64,000 bases of DNA from Enterococcus sp. 4G2_DIV0659 (GCF_002140715.2 NZ_NGLE02000001.1:858501-922500), one strand, 5' to 3'. Positions 1 to 9,311 are shown, counted from the first letter of the stretch. The notes: generated by a model not told the origin, from the letters alone. A program made the numbers and translations.

Positions 1-243
1 ACGTTTAAACACGTGCTCTTGTTCTTCGTTTTTTCTTTGTAGTCGCAGGCTTTCTGGATTTTCACGAAACTCTTCATCGTTTAGCATACTTAGGGTACGA
101 TACCCTCTTTGTAAATCTTCTTGTAGCTGTTGCAAAGTCGTTTCTATTTTTCGTTGGTCATTTTTTAAGTCATCAACACGGTTTTCCTTCTCGATAATCA
201 AACGATTATACGTTGCTCGTTCTTGTTCATTTTTATTCTCCAC
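1..243 (-). CDS. T7SS LXG-associated coiled-coil protein, DUF3958-like (partial)
   Basis: The reading frame is open for 81 codons and runs off the window edge, so the C-terminus is missing. It starts at a GTG at 241-243, preceded by AAGGAG with a six-base spacer; no ATG fits. The visible product is highly charged and helical, with long Glu/Gln/Lys/Arg heptad-like stretches, and has no signal peptide. It lies four bases downstream of a TIGR04197/DUF3130-type small secreted protein. In Firmicutes such pairs are alpha-helical partners of LXG polymorphic toxins of the type VIIb secretion system, so the toxin gene is expected further left. The family name is inferred from context and composition rather than a diagnostic motif; the translational coupling is clear. 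Confidence 0.6.
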   Translation of the reverse strand, partial: MENKNEQERATYNRLIIEKENRVDDLKNDQRKIETTLQQLQEDLQRGYRTLSMLNDEEFRENPESLRLQRKNEEQEHVFKR

Positions 244-253
244 AACATTCTCC

Positions 254-505
254 TTAAAACTTGATCTTACTATCTTCGATCGCCATGATTTTAGCTATCT
301 TGGGAAATTTTTGCCCCTGCTCTTTCACGCAATCGATTAACTGCGATAAATCTGATAGTAATTGATTCGTTACTTCTGCTCCTTTTTTCATACTACTGAT
401 GTTGCTTTTACCTAAGCTTACTTGTGAGCCTTTATTGACAGATACAGCGTTAATTCCTGAAACTGCTCCTGAGGCTGATCCAATATCCGAAGCTATTTTA
501 GCCAT
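254..505 (-). CDS. Type VII secretion small effector/targeting protein, TIGR04197 (DUF3130-like)
   Basis: This 83-residue helical protein is Ser/Gly/Ala-rich at the N-terminus. A central SLGKSNISSMKKGAE-like segment and an FPKIAKIMAIED tail resemble TIGR04197 type VII secretion effectors. Such proteins have a WXG100-like helical hairpin fold and help target LXG toxins to the T7SSb machine. The ATG has a GAAAGGG site upstream. It sits 32 bases after the XRE gene and 10 bases before the DUF3958-like gene, so the three probably form one transcript. No signal peptide is present, as expected for this pathway. Family assignment is good; which toxin it serves cannot be seen because the locus continues past the window edge. 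Confidence 0.7.
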   Translation of the reverse strand: MAKIASDIGSASGAVSGINAVSVNKGSQVSLGKSNISSMKKGAEVTNQLLSDLSQLIDCVKEQGQKFPKIAKIMAIEDSKIKF

Positions 506-537
506 TTTTTCACCCTTTCACTAGAACTAAAAATCTT

Positions 538-729
538 TTATCGAAAAATATCCGTGACCTGCTTATCAAGTGAACTGGCAATATTCAGAGCTAAAGAGTC
601 CGATGGTTTATACTTTCCCTTCTCTATGCTTTGAATGGTTTGAATAGAAACATTTACTCTATCAGCAAGCTCTTTTTGAGAAATATTTTTTTGACTTCTA
701 ACTTCTTGCACCTTATTTTCGTTTTTCAT
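538..729 (-). CDS. Small XRE-family (Cro/CI) transcriptional regulator
   Basis: This 63-residue protein consists almost entirely of one helix-turn-helix domain. The SQKELADRVNVSIQTIQSIEKGK segment (about residues 17-39) is the classic XRE pattern, followed by a short helix and the VTDIF ending common to YozG-type regulators. The ATG is preceded by AGGAGGGATTTATTT. It is the first gene of the small T7SS-associated operon, so it may control the two downstream genes. No ligand or oligomerisation domain is present. Family call is firm; target is inferred. Confidence 0.85.
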   Translation of the reverse strand: MKNENKVQEVRSQKNISQKELADRVNVSIQTIQSIEKGKYKPSDSLALNIASSLDKQVTDIFR

Positions 730-1050
730 AAATAAATCCCTCCTAATCTAAAAAAATGAATACTTTTTAGTTACAACCATATTCATATTATCAAAAAAAA
801 ATAACTTAATACATCTATTTTTTTATAATTTGCGAAAATCGGGACAAATTATTATTGTTATGCGGAAAAGTTGGATATTGACAAGAAAAATCCTTTTTTT
901 TTTGCGAAAATAACAAATAATAAAAAAAGACCTATCTCCCCATTTCTGAAATAGCATCTTTTTCAATTTATTCATGTTATACAATTAAAAATAATTTTTT
1001 CAACTATACAATTGTTAATGTCATATACAAAGGATTCCGTGAGCTATCAC
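730..1050. other. AT-rich intergenic stretch between XRE and Rgg-type genes
   Basis: Apart from the terminator at 923-965, I see only poly-A/T tracts here. The stretch must hold the XRE operon promoter, but several weak -35/-10 combinations are possible and none is convincing. Confidence 0.4.
923..965 (-). terminator. Probable terminator of the Rgg-type regulator gene
   Basis: On the minus strand an imperfect stem (CTATTTC pairing with GGAGATAG, flanked by an AAAGA/TCTTT outer stem) is followed by a run of T. It lies about 85 bases past the regulator stop and before the XRE gene, separating the two units. Confidence 0.5.
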
Positions 1051-1128
1051 TTACTTTAACACTCCTAATGGAAAATCATTATCTTTTACATCTATAGAAT
1101 TGCCACTACTATAAGTTAAACTTTTCAC
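1051..1128 (-). CDS. Possible 25-residue peptide coupled to the Rgg-type gene
   Basis: A GTG overlaps the regulator's TGA stop (GTGA), the arrangement of translationally coupled genes. It opens a 25-codon frame whose product ends DFPLGVLK. Rgg regulators often act with short peptides encoded next to them, so it deserves mention. However, the Shine-Dalgarno match is weak (AAGAAG), the peptide is not hydrophobic and has no signal-like N-terminus. It may be a chance frame. Confidence 0.2.
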   Translation of the reverse strand: MKSLTYSSGNSIDVKDNDFPLGVLK

Positions 1129-1967
1129 TTCTTTTTTACAGCTTCCAGTGTTTGTCTATCTCCAACAAACTCAAGCATATAAATATAAGTATGAATATTT
1201 TTCATATAAACTGCTTCACCTGTTATCAGATACCCCAGTAAATTTTTCAGATACTCAATATTTAATGTAAAGCTGTAATCAGCACTAGATTTATCGAAAT
1301 TTTCTGCTTTACTCAAATATTCTTTTGCTTGAATAAAATCTTTTTTATATATTTTTGAGGTTATTATATTTACAAGGGTACTACGCGCATATCTTTTTAC
1401 TTCAGTATTTCTAAATTCTTCATCTTTAATAGGAATTATTTTAGAAATCAAATACTCCTGTTGGTCATCCTTCATAAGTAAAATTATATTATTTATTATC
1501 ATATAATCGTACTGTTGATAATACTTTTTAGCTAATAAATAGTTGAATGTATCATCTAGTTCTTGCTCTGTAATAGAATCAACTTCTGCCCAAATTCTGG
1601 AAAAATACAGTTTAATACTAAAATAGTTTGATAACTCTTTCAAAGTCCGTGCTTTAGCTTTTGTTTTTATAGCTTCATAGTATTCTAACAATTCTCTCTT
1701 TGCTACACCATCTTTTGGATTTTCCGTACAGCTGTAAAAGAGAACTCTCCACTTATCTCGGGAATCATCCATCAAGCACTTTGCAAAAAACTCTTCTGTG
1801 GTTAAAGACATTGTATTCAAAATTTCAACTAATGCCTCTACTTTAAGAGATTGTTCTCCTTTTTCAATACGTGATATTGAAGAAGTTTCCATGTGCTTAC
1901 TAACCAATTCTTTTTGTCTAAAATTTAACTGTTTTCTAAAAAAACGAATTGTTTTTCCTACATCCAT
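1125..1967 (-). CDS. Rgg/GadR/MutR-family transcriptional regulator
   Basis: The 280-residue protein has an N-terminal HTH (about residues 5-60, with ELVSK...SSISRIEKGEQ) followed by an all-helical region rich in Tyr/Lys. This matches the peptide-binding TPR-like domain of Rgg/MutR regulators, whose usual length is about 285. I chose the ATG at 1965-1967 because AGGAGGG lies six bases before it; an upstream in-frame ATG would add 12 residues without a good site. A TATAAT -10 lies at 2014-2019. A dyad at 2051-2073 sits between this promoter and the divergent small-peptide gene at 2178, a plausible operator. Rgg proteins sense short intracellular peptides; here the cognate peptide is unknown. 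Confidence 0.8.
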   Translation of the reverse strand: MDVGKTIRFFRKQLNFRQKELVSKHMETSSISRIEKGEQSLKVEALVEILNTMSLTTEEFFAKCLMDDSRDKWRVLFYSCTENPKDGVAKRELLEYYEAIKTKAKARTLKELSNYFSIKLYFSRIWAEVDSITEQELDDTFNYLLAKKYYQQYDYMIINNIILLMKDDQQEYLISKIIPIKDEEFRNTEVKRYARSTLVNIITSKIYKKDFIQAKEYLSKAENFDKSSADYSFTLNIEYLKNLLGYLITGEAVYMKNIHTYIYMLEFVGDRQTLEAVKKK

Positions 1968-2050
1968 CAATTTCCCTCCTAAATCCCTTATATAGTTTTT
2001 CATATGTAAAAAAATTATAATATATGCAAAATAAAAGATTTTTTCCTAAA

Positions 2051-2073
2051 AATATCCCTCATAAGGGAATATT
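2051..2073. promoter_or_regulatory. Dyad, candidate operator between divergent genes
   Basis: AATATCCCT, four bases, then AGGGAATATT forms a nearly perfect inverted repeat. It lies just upstream of the regulator promoter and about 100 bases before the peptide gene. A role as the Rgg-type binding site is inference from position and symmetry. Confidence 0.4.
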
Positions 2074-2120
2074 GAAAAACACTCATTTATTTAAATCTTT
2101 TTATTTGATATACTTAACCT

Positions 2121-2150
2121 TATGAAAGTTGTATATTCTCTTCTTTCATA
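2121..2150. repeat. 8-bp perfect inverted repeat in leader of small peptide gene
   Basis: TATGAAAG and CTTTCATA are separated by 14 bases and end 10 bases before the peptide's ribosome site. It could be a second operator or a leader hairpin in the mRNA. Confidence 0.4.
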
Positions 2151-2177
2151 AATTTTTACAAGGGAGGTTGAGAATTT

Positions 2178-2237
2178 ATGTTTGCACTGGCTGTGTTTAG
2201 TATGGTTGGACTCTACCAATTTATGGTGGCAGTTTAA
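2178..2237 (+). CDS. 19-residue hydrophobic peptide (candidate type I toxin or signalling peptide)
   Basis: An ATG with AGGGAGG ten bases upstream opens a 19-codon frame ending TAA. The product MFALAVFSMVGLYQFMVAV is a single continuous hydrophobic segment with no charged residue. It is divergent from the Rgg-type gene. A 13-bp inverted repeat follows immediately (2250-2294). A promoter-like ATGACA-17 bp-TAAAAT on the minus strand (2323-2351) points back into it, which would give an antisense RNA. This arrangement resembles small membrane toxins of type I toxin-antitoxin units. The alternative is a short hydrophobic pheromone read by the neighbouring regulator. Both readings are inference; the frame, ribosome site and repeat are seen directly. 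Confidence 0.45.
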   Translation: MFALAVFSMVGLYQFMVAV

Positions 2238-2316
2238 CAAAATACCCACTACCTCATACTTAAATCTTGGGGAAGTTAAAAGTATGAAGTAGCATTAAAA
2301 CTTTTTTCAATATTAC
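2238..2316 (-). ncRNA. Candidate antisense RNA opposite the 19-residue peptide gene
   Basis: On the minus strand, ATGACA (2346-2351) and TAAAAT (2323-2328) are separated by exactly 17 bases, giving a start near 2315. The transcript would cross the inverted repeat CTACTTCATACTT / AAGTATGAGGTAG, which pairs better in this direction (one G-U) than on the plus strand (one C-A mismatch). It would end near the peptide stop codon after a short T-rich run. RNAs overlapping the 3' end of a small toxin mRNA are typical antitoxins of type I units. Ends are estimated. Confidence 0.35.
2250..2294. repeat. 13-bp inverted repeat after the small peptide gene
   Basis: CTACCTCATACTT and AAGTATGAAGTAG flank an 18-base loop. 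It probably acts as a shared, possibly bidirectional, terminator for the peptide mRNA and the opposing RNA. Confidence 0.45.
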
Positions 2317-2688
2317 TGTGATATTTTATCATATATTTCAGACAGTGTCATCAATACTTTTTAGTTCCATAACTATCTTTACAGACTAACCATCCTTTTT
2401 TCCATTTGCCTCACTAATTAGTATTGATATCACTTTTTTATGTGGTAACATTTTAGCACAACTTTAACCCTTTATATATTTCTGTTCATACTAGAGCATA
2501 ACTATGCAAAGCATATTAGGAGAAAAAAGTAGTTTTATACCTAATGAGTTCAATGATAAGCCGAATTTTTGTAACTGATTAAGCTAAATTTTACTTTTTA
2601 TTCGCTTCTATCAAAAATAAACTAATATGTTATAAGTTCTCAACATTATCCCTAAGTATAAGCTTTCTAAAAAAATGAGAATTAAAAT

Positions 2689-2728
2689 AGGTGCAAGTAA
2701 CTCACACTTCTCGTGAATTATCGCACCT
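2689..2728. repeat. Imperfect hairpin in gene-poor region
   Basis: AGGTGC and GCACCT close a bulged stem around a short loop. It lies 18 bases from a second, perfect hairpin at 2747-2786. No T-tract follows on either strand. Confidence 0.4.
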
Positions 2729-2746
2729 ATCTTATCATTATTTTGT

Positions 2747-2786
2747 TGGTGTGCTATTTTCCATTTTTCACTAAAATAGCACACCA
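2747..2786. repeat. Perfect 14-bp hairpin
   Basis: TGGTGTGCTATTTT pairs perfectly with AAAATAGCACACCA across a 12-base loop. It is not followed by a good T-tract, so it is not an obvious terminator; it could be part of a structured RNA or of a decayed repeat. Confidence 0.5.
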
Positions 2787-2861
2787 TAAAATCATTCCTA
2801 GTCATTTTCTAAAATGGGAAACATATTTTTTTGTATCAGTTGTATATTATTGTTTAAATTT

Positions 2862-3018
2862 TTATTCCTTATGATCATAACTAAGGTTTCCTGAAAAAGT
2901 TCGTTTGTCTTGTCGCACAGTATCAACCACCGCAAAATCTTCACCTGAATAATATCGCAAATACGCCCCACTTTCTGTAGATTGAGAAAATAAGAAGCCA
3001 CAAAAAAATTCTTCTCTA
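2862..3018 (-). pseudogene. Gene remnant, C-terminal fragment of an unidentified protein
   Basis: A minus-strand frame ending at TAA 2862-2864 reads like real protein (FLFSQSTESGAYLRYYS..., then VRQDKRTFSGNLSYDHKE at the end). It has no start codon or ribosome site and is preceded by low-complexity sequence and the upstream gene's terminator. The composition is globular and acidic/aromatic, unlike the surrounding AT-rich noise. I do not recognise the family. Given the T7SS-related genes nearby, a decayed accessory or immunity gene is possible. Confidence 0.35.
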
Positions 3019-3054
3019 GAACTAATAATAATTGATAAAAAGCCTCTTAAATTT

Positions 3055-3097
3055 AGTAAAAAAACTCTAAAAGCTACAAATCCTAAGCCTTAGAGTT
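3055..3097 (-). terminator. Terminator of the Na/phosphate symporter gene
   Basis: AACTCTAAGGCT and AGCTTTTAGAGTT form a stem followed by a T-run on the minus strand, starting about 14 bases past the stop codon. Confidence 0.8.
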
Positions 3098-3110
3098 ATT
3101 CTTACGTTTA

Positions 3111-4835
3111 TTATTGTACTGTAATCATCGGATTGACCGATTGATCCACAGTAATTTCTTCGGTTCCATATCGCTCACCTAAAACATATTTTGCAATATG
3201 GATCGTCCGATCACTCATTCGCTCTAAATTAGACGCTGTATCAATAAACAACACACCATCCGCAGCCCGTCCTTTACCGCTATTCATGATCGAAATATAT
3301 TTTTTGCGCAATAATTTGACCATTTGATCAATTTGCTCTTCTCTATCTAGCATATGTGCAGCCATTTCTTTGTCATCATTTTCAAATGCGATTAATGAAT
3401 CCCGAATATTTTTCGATACTTTTTTAAATAAATCAATTAAGTCTTCATCGTTTAAAATCAACGTGTCTCGTTCAGAAACTTTTCCTGCTTTTTTATCTTT
3501 GGCTTTTTGTTTCTTTTCTAGTTGGATTGCTTCCGTAAGATTTTGGATGATATTGCGGCAATGATCCCCAATTCGTTCTAAATCTTTTGTTAATTCCAAC
3601 ATCATCGTTTGTTCATGACTTTCAGAAATCGACAGTTCTGTGGCAGAAAGCTGAACCAAATATTCCGTTAAACGATTGTCTGTATCATTGATCGCCGTTT
3701 CATATTGATCTGCATTTTCTTTGTCGACCATGTCTTGTTTTTCATAAAAAGCTTTCGTTGCTTCAAATGCACCTAATACATATTCCCCCATTTGAAGTAG
3801 CTCTATCTTAGCTTGATTTAGTGCTAAAGCCGCTGAGTTTTGAATGATTGATTCGTTTAAATTCGATGGCTTAAACTCAATACTTCGATCTTTGCCTGGT
3901 ATAATCTTACGTACGATCCATTCAATTTTATCAATAAACCAAAACTGGATTAGCAAATTAGACACATTGAATAATCCATGTGCAACCGCAATCTGCATGG
4001 CTGGTTTCAACTGCAAGCTACTAGAAACAGCAACAACTACTGCCGTAAAGGGTGTTAACAATGTTGTAAATATAATCGCACCAACCAAATTAAAAATCAC
4101 ATGAGATGCTGCTGTTCGTTTAGCGGCGACACTAACTCCTAAAGCTGCTATGACTGCTGTAATCGTTGTCCCAATATTATCACCAAAAAGAATCGGTAAA
4201 ACAGCTTCAATCGCTAAACTACCTTGACTATACAATTGTTGTAAAATCCCAATCGTTGCACTAGAACTTTGTAAAACCATCGTCAATAATGTCCCAATAC
4301 CAACCCCTAAAATTGGATGGTGTGACACATTCACCATTAATTCAGAAAACTGTGGCAACTCGCTTAAAGGCGCCATTCCTTCTCCCATTAATTTTAACCC
4401 ATAAAATAAACAACCAAACCCAAATAAAATCTGCCCTATATTATTCACTGTTTCTTTTTTTGAGAAAAACAATAAAATCGAGCCTACACCAATAATGGGC
4501 AAAGCATAGGAACTTAAATTAAATCCAATAATAAAAGCGGTTACGGTTGTTCCTACATTAGCACCCATAATTACACCAATCGCCTGGCGTAAAGACATAA
4601 ACCCAACACTTACCAAACCGACAGTTAGAACCGTCGTTCCAGAACTACTTTGAATGATCGCCGTTACAATTAAACCTGCTAAAACAGATCGTAAAGGTGT
4701 AGAAGTAAATGTATTTAAAATTTCCCGTAAAGAATCACCTGCAGACTTTTGCAAGCCATCTCCCATATACTTCATACCAAACAAAAAAATTCCCAGGCCT
4801 CCTAGAAACGGAAACAATATTTCTTGATAAGACAC
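3111..4835 (-). CDS. Na+/phosphate symporter, NptA-type with C-terminal PhoU domain
   Basis: The 574-residue protein fits the Na/Pi-cotransporter II family of Firmicutes. The first roughly 310 residues hold two copies of the membrane repeat with the QSSS signature (IIQSSSGTTVLT near residue 61 and VLQSSSATIGIL further on). They also contain GANVGTTVTAF and GDNIGTTITAV, which are the paired substrate/ion-binding loops. The remaining cytoplasmic part is a helical PhoU-like bundle with the typical ELTKDLERIGDHCRN and DTASNLERMSDRTI motifs. The start is a GTG with AAGGAGG ten bases upstream. It appears monocistronic. Likely function is sodium-driven phosphate uptake or export; direction and regulation are not visible here. 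Confidence 0.9.
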   Translation of the reverse strand: MSYQEILFPFLGGLGIFLFGMKYMGDGLQKSAGDSLREILNTFTSTPLRSVLAGLIVTAIIQSSSGTTVLTVGLVSVGFMSLRQAIGVIMGANVGTTVTAFIIGFNLSSYALPIIGVGSILLFFSKKETVNNIGQILFGFGCLFYGLKLMGEGMAPLSELPQFSELMVNVSHHPILGVGIGTLLTMVLQSSSATIGILQQLYSQGSLAIEAVLPILFGDNIGTTITAVIAALGVSVAAKRTAASHVIFNLVGAIIFTTLLTPFTAVVVAVSSSLQLKPAMQIAVAHGLFNVSNLLIQFWFIDKIEWIVRKIIPGKDRSIEFKPSNLNESIIQNSAALALNQAKIELLQMGEYVLGAFEATKAFYEKQDMVDKENADQYETAINDTDNRLTEYLVQLSATELSISESHEQTMMLELTKDLERIGDHCRNIIQNLTEAIQLEKKQKAKDKKAGKVSERDTLILNDEDLIDLFKKVSKNIRDSLIAFENDDKEMAAHMLDREEQIDQMVKLLRKKYISIMNSGKGRAADGVLFIDTASNLERMSDRTIHIAKYVLGERYGTEEITVDQSVNPMITVQ

Positions 4836-5072
4836 AATAACTGATCCTCCTTATAATAAAAACATCATAGAACGTTCTTCACTCAACTTAAAATAGGAAC
4901 ATTCGCTTTCAACACTTTTTTTCTATTATATTTTTAAACACTAGTTTATGATAATCAATCAAAACACCAACTACTTTTAAGAGTACAGAAAAATATTCTC
5001 TTTGTAAATAACTATTAAAATTTCTCACTAAATTTTTTGAAACCTATGTATTATGAACAACAATTAATCTCC

Positions 5073-5112
5073 AAAAAAGAGCTGAAAGAACTAGTCTTCC
5101 AACTCTTTTTTG
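5073..5112 (-). terminator. Terminator of the glp operon
   Basis: A stem with A-rich and T-rich outer arms (AAAGAGTTG ... CAGCTCTTT) and a T-run lies directly after glpF on the minus strand. Confidence 0.8.
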
Positions 5113-5128
5113 AAGATTTTCAACTTGA

Positions 5129-5848
5129 TCAAACCATCATCATGTAAACACCTGATGCTACTACAGCACCAATGACCGGACCCACAATCGGCACCCAAGA
5201 ATACGCCCAATCCGACTCTCCTTTCGTTGAAATCGGTAATAATTGATGAGCCAAACGAGGTCCAAAGTCACGAGCCGGATTAATCGCATAGCCTGTAGGA
5301 CCACCTAAAGATAAACCAATTGATAAAATCAACGCACCAACAACTAATGGATTCAATCCGTCGGTAAACGCATGTTGCGAAAATGAAAGTAAGCCTAACA
5401 CTAAAACAAATGTGCCAATTACCTCAGTCACCATATTCGCTGGATAATTACGAATTGCAGGACCTGTAGCAAACGTACCTAAAATCGCTCCTTGATCCTC
5501 TGTCGCTTGCCAATGAGGCAAATAAGCTAACCAAACTAAAACAGCTCCTACAAGTGCTCCAAGTACTTGAGCGATGATAAATGGTACAACCATGCTCCAA
5601 GCAAAACTACCTGTCATGGCCATCGCAATCGTTACCGCTGGATTTAAATGCGCAGGACCCATGTAACCTGCAACATACACAGCAATCGTTACAGCCATCG
5701 CCCAACCAAAGGCAATTACGATCCAGCCCGAAGCTTCTGCCTTACTCTTTTTTAAATTAACCGCAGCACACACACCATCACCTAAAAGAATCAAAATCAT
5801 TGTTCCTAAAAATTCACTGAAAATCTGCGTCATGTTGGAAGTATCCAT
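5129..5848 (-). CDS. glpF: Glycerol uptake facilitator (aquaglyceroporin)
   Basis: This 239-residue MIP-family channel has six hydrophobic segments and both NPA boxes (residues 69-71 in HLNPAVT and 190-192 in INPARD). The Arg-Asp after the second NPA and the Gly-rich pore region point to a glycerol facilitator rather than a strict water channel. It starts one base after the glpO stop, at the end of the glpK-glpO-glpF operon. It lets glycerol diffuse in, where GlpK traps it as glycerol 3-phosphate. Confidence 0.93.
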   Translation of the reverse strand: MDTSNMTQIFSEFLGTMILILLGDGVCAAVNLKKSKAEASGWIVIAFGWAMAVTIAVYVAGYMGPAHLNPAVTIAMAMTGSFAWSMVVPFIIAQVLGALVGAVLVWLAYLPHWQATEDQGAILGTFATGPAIRNYPANMVTEVIGTFVLVLGLLSFSQHAFTDGLNPLVVGALILSIGLSLGGPTGYAINPARDFGPRLAHQLLPISTKGESDWAYSWVPIVGPVIGAVVASGVYMMMV

Positions 5849-5849
5849 T

Positions 5850-7685
5850 TTACTTCGCTCCTTCTTTTAATTGGCTTAAATCAGACTCTGTAATCAATTC
5901 GTTCAATTCTTGTGTGTACTGTTCTTTTTGCTCATTTGACCAGTCATAATAACGACTCATTTCAGAAATAACACCTTGTTTCACTTCATCTAGTGTATCC
6001 CTCATAAATAATAAATGATTGGTTCTACGGACAAGATAATCTGCCGGCGTCAAGGTCATTTCATTTTCTAACGAATAATGCAATGCAATTGTTTCTGCTA
6101 AACTTAACCCACCTGCTGGCTCTGTCGTATCGATTTTTTCAAAAAGCAGCGATACATTAGAACCATATAAATGAGCGAGATGTTCTGCTTCTTCTTGTGT
6201 CAATCCTTTTTCGATCCCCATTTTTGCTAACGCTTCCAATTCTTTTTCTGCATTTGCAGGATCGATTTTTCCACCCGAAACAGGATACTTTTTAGAATCA
6301 ATCAATTGGAAACTAGCATTGAATTCTTCTGTTAAAATTCGTTGGATTTCTTTCAATGCTCCTTCAGCCATTTTACGATAATCGGTGATCTTTCCACCAG
6401 ATAAGGTCAATAATCCATCCTCAGACCGCTCAAGCAGACTACCTCTTGAAACAGCTGAGGGGTTTTCTTTATTTTCTACCAAAGAATCCTCTAAATGATT
6501 TAACACATTTTCCACATCGTAACGAGAAACTTCTTGTTTTTGATATTTCTCTATAATGTCGACGACTTGATCAAAACTTTTATCTGAAATTTTACCGTTA
6601 TTGCCGCCATTGTAATCAGAACCGCCATTTTCAGAAATCAACGGACGTAATCCTGCCCAACTTGCTTCAATATCATTAATGGTTATATTCGCTTTAGGAT
6701 AGCGATTATTGACGATTTCCAGTAAATAATCCACATCTTCTTGTGTAACTCTTGGATGTTCATAGTCTCCTGTATAATCAGTATCAGTCGTGCCAAAATA
6801 CGTTTTCTTTTCTCTGGGAACAACGAAGACCATCCGTCCATCATGTTTTCCTGTATCAAAATAAGTCGGCTGCGGAACAAATAATTTACTACTATCTACC
6901 ACTAAATGAACGCCTTTTGTCGGACGCATTTGAGGAACTAGCTTTTTATTTGTATCTAAGCCACGCACTTTGTCTGACCACGGTCCTGTTGTATTAATCA
7001 AGACCTTCGCTTTGATTTCAAATAACTCTCCCGTGAGTAAATCTTTGGCTTTAACACCTATAATTTTTCCTTGACTATTAAAGATAAAACCAACTGCTTT
7101 TACTTTACTGACCATCAAGCCACCATCATCAGCTGCTTGCTTAATATTTTCGATAACAAGGCGTGCGTCATTATTTCTAAAATCGAGATAAACGCCTCCA
7201 CCTTGTAATCCCTCACTTTTCAATTGAGGTTCTCTTTCTAACACTTCTTCTTTTGATAACGTATAATTTTCATACTTCGTTCCAATTACATTTGCTAAGC
7301 GATCATATAAATCCATCGCCACTTTGACAGAAAACATATTGAATGTGGCTTTTGGCTCATCATAAATCGGTAATAGCATGGGGTCTGGTTTAGGAATATG
7401 AGGAGCAATTGCTTGAACAACTGCTCGCTCTTGTACCGTATCAGCGACAACTTCTACGTCAAAATTCTTCAAATAACGAATACCGCCATGAACGAGCTTA
7501 GTCGAACGGGAAGACGTTCCTTCTGCAAAATCCTGCATTTCGATCAAACCGGTTTTCATCCCAGAAGCACTTGCCTGCAAAGCAACACCAGCTCCCGTGA
7601 TGCCTCCGCCAATAATCAATAAATCCAACGTTTCTTGTTTCATTTTTTCAATCGCTATCTGTCTGGTTTTCATTGAAAATGTCAT
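5850..7685 (-). CDS. glpO: Alpha-glycerophosphate oxidase
   Basis: The 611-residue FAD enzyme carries the GGGITGAG dinucleotide motif at residues 26-33, EGTSSRSTKLVHGG and the C-terminal domain of the GlpD/GlpO family. Its close agreement with lactic-acid-bacterial GlpO, including the extra segment around DYNGGNNGKISDKSF, marks it as the oxygen-dependent, soluble oxidase rather than a quinone-linked dehydrogenase. It oxidises glycerol 3-phosphate to dihydroxyacetone phosphate and releases hydrogen peroxide. It lies 18 bases after glpK and one base before glpF, so the three are co-transcribed. Confidence 0.93.
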   Translation of the reverse strand: MTFSMKTRQIAIEKMKQETLDLLIIGGGITGAGVALQASASGMKTGLIEMQDFAEGTSSRSTKLVHGGIRYLKNFDVEVVADTVQERAVVQAIAPHIPKPDPMLLPIYDEPKATFNMFSVKVAMDLYDRLANVIGTKYENYTLSKEEVLEREPQLKSEGLQGGGVYLDFRNNDARLVIENIKQAADDGGLMVSKVKAVGFIFNSQGKIIGVKAKDLLTGELFEIKAKVLINTTGPWSDKVRGLDTNKKLVPQMRPTKGVHLVVDSSKLFVPQPTYFDTGKHDGRMVFVVPREKKTYFGTTDTDYTGDYEHPRVTQEDVDYLLEIVNNRYPKANITINDIEASWAGLRPLISENGGSDYNGGNNGKISDKSFDQVVDIIEKYQKQEVSRYDVENVLNHLEDSLVENKENPSAVSRGSLLERSEDGLLTLSGGKITDYRKMAEGALKEIQRILTEEFNASFQLIDSKKYPVSGGKIDPANAEKELEALAKMGIEKGLTQEEAEHLAHLYGSNVSLLFEKIDTTEPAGGLSLAETIALHYSLENEMTLTPADYLVRRTNHLLFMRDTLDEVKQGVISEMSRYYDWSNEQKEQYTQELNELITESDLSQLKEGAK

Positions 7686-7703
7686 GCCTTTTCACTTCTT
7701 CCT

Positions 7704-9311
<1,608 letters not shown>

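Noticed and set aside
1798..1995. Plus-strand frame opposite the Rgg-type gene
   Set aside because: It is a shadow of the HTH-coding region with no ribosome site.
2611..3001. Two overlapping minus-strand frames of 64 and 67 residues
   Set aside because: They lack ribosome sites, cross the hairpins at 2689-2786, and the right-hand one is out of frame with a better protein-like remnant at 2862-3018.
4869..4878. Palindrome AGAACGTTCT upstream of the Na/phosphate symporter
   Set aside because: A 10-bp palindrome alone is too common in AT-rich DNA, and it does not match a known operator.
6683..6880. Minus-strand alternative frame within glpO
   Set aside because: glpO reads through intact in its own frame; this is an out-of-frame shadow with no start signal.
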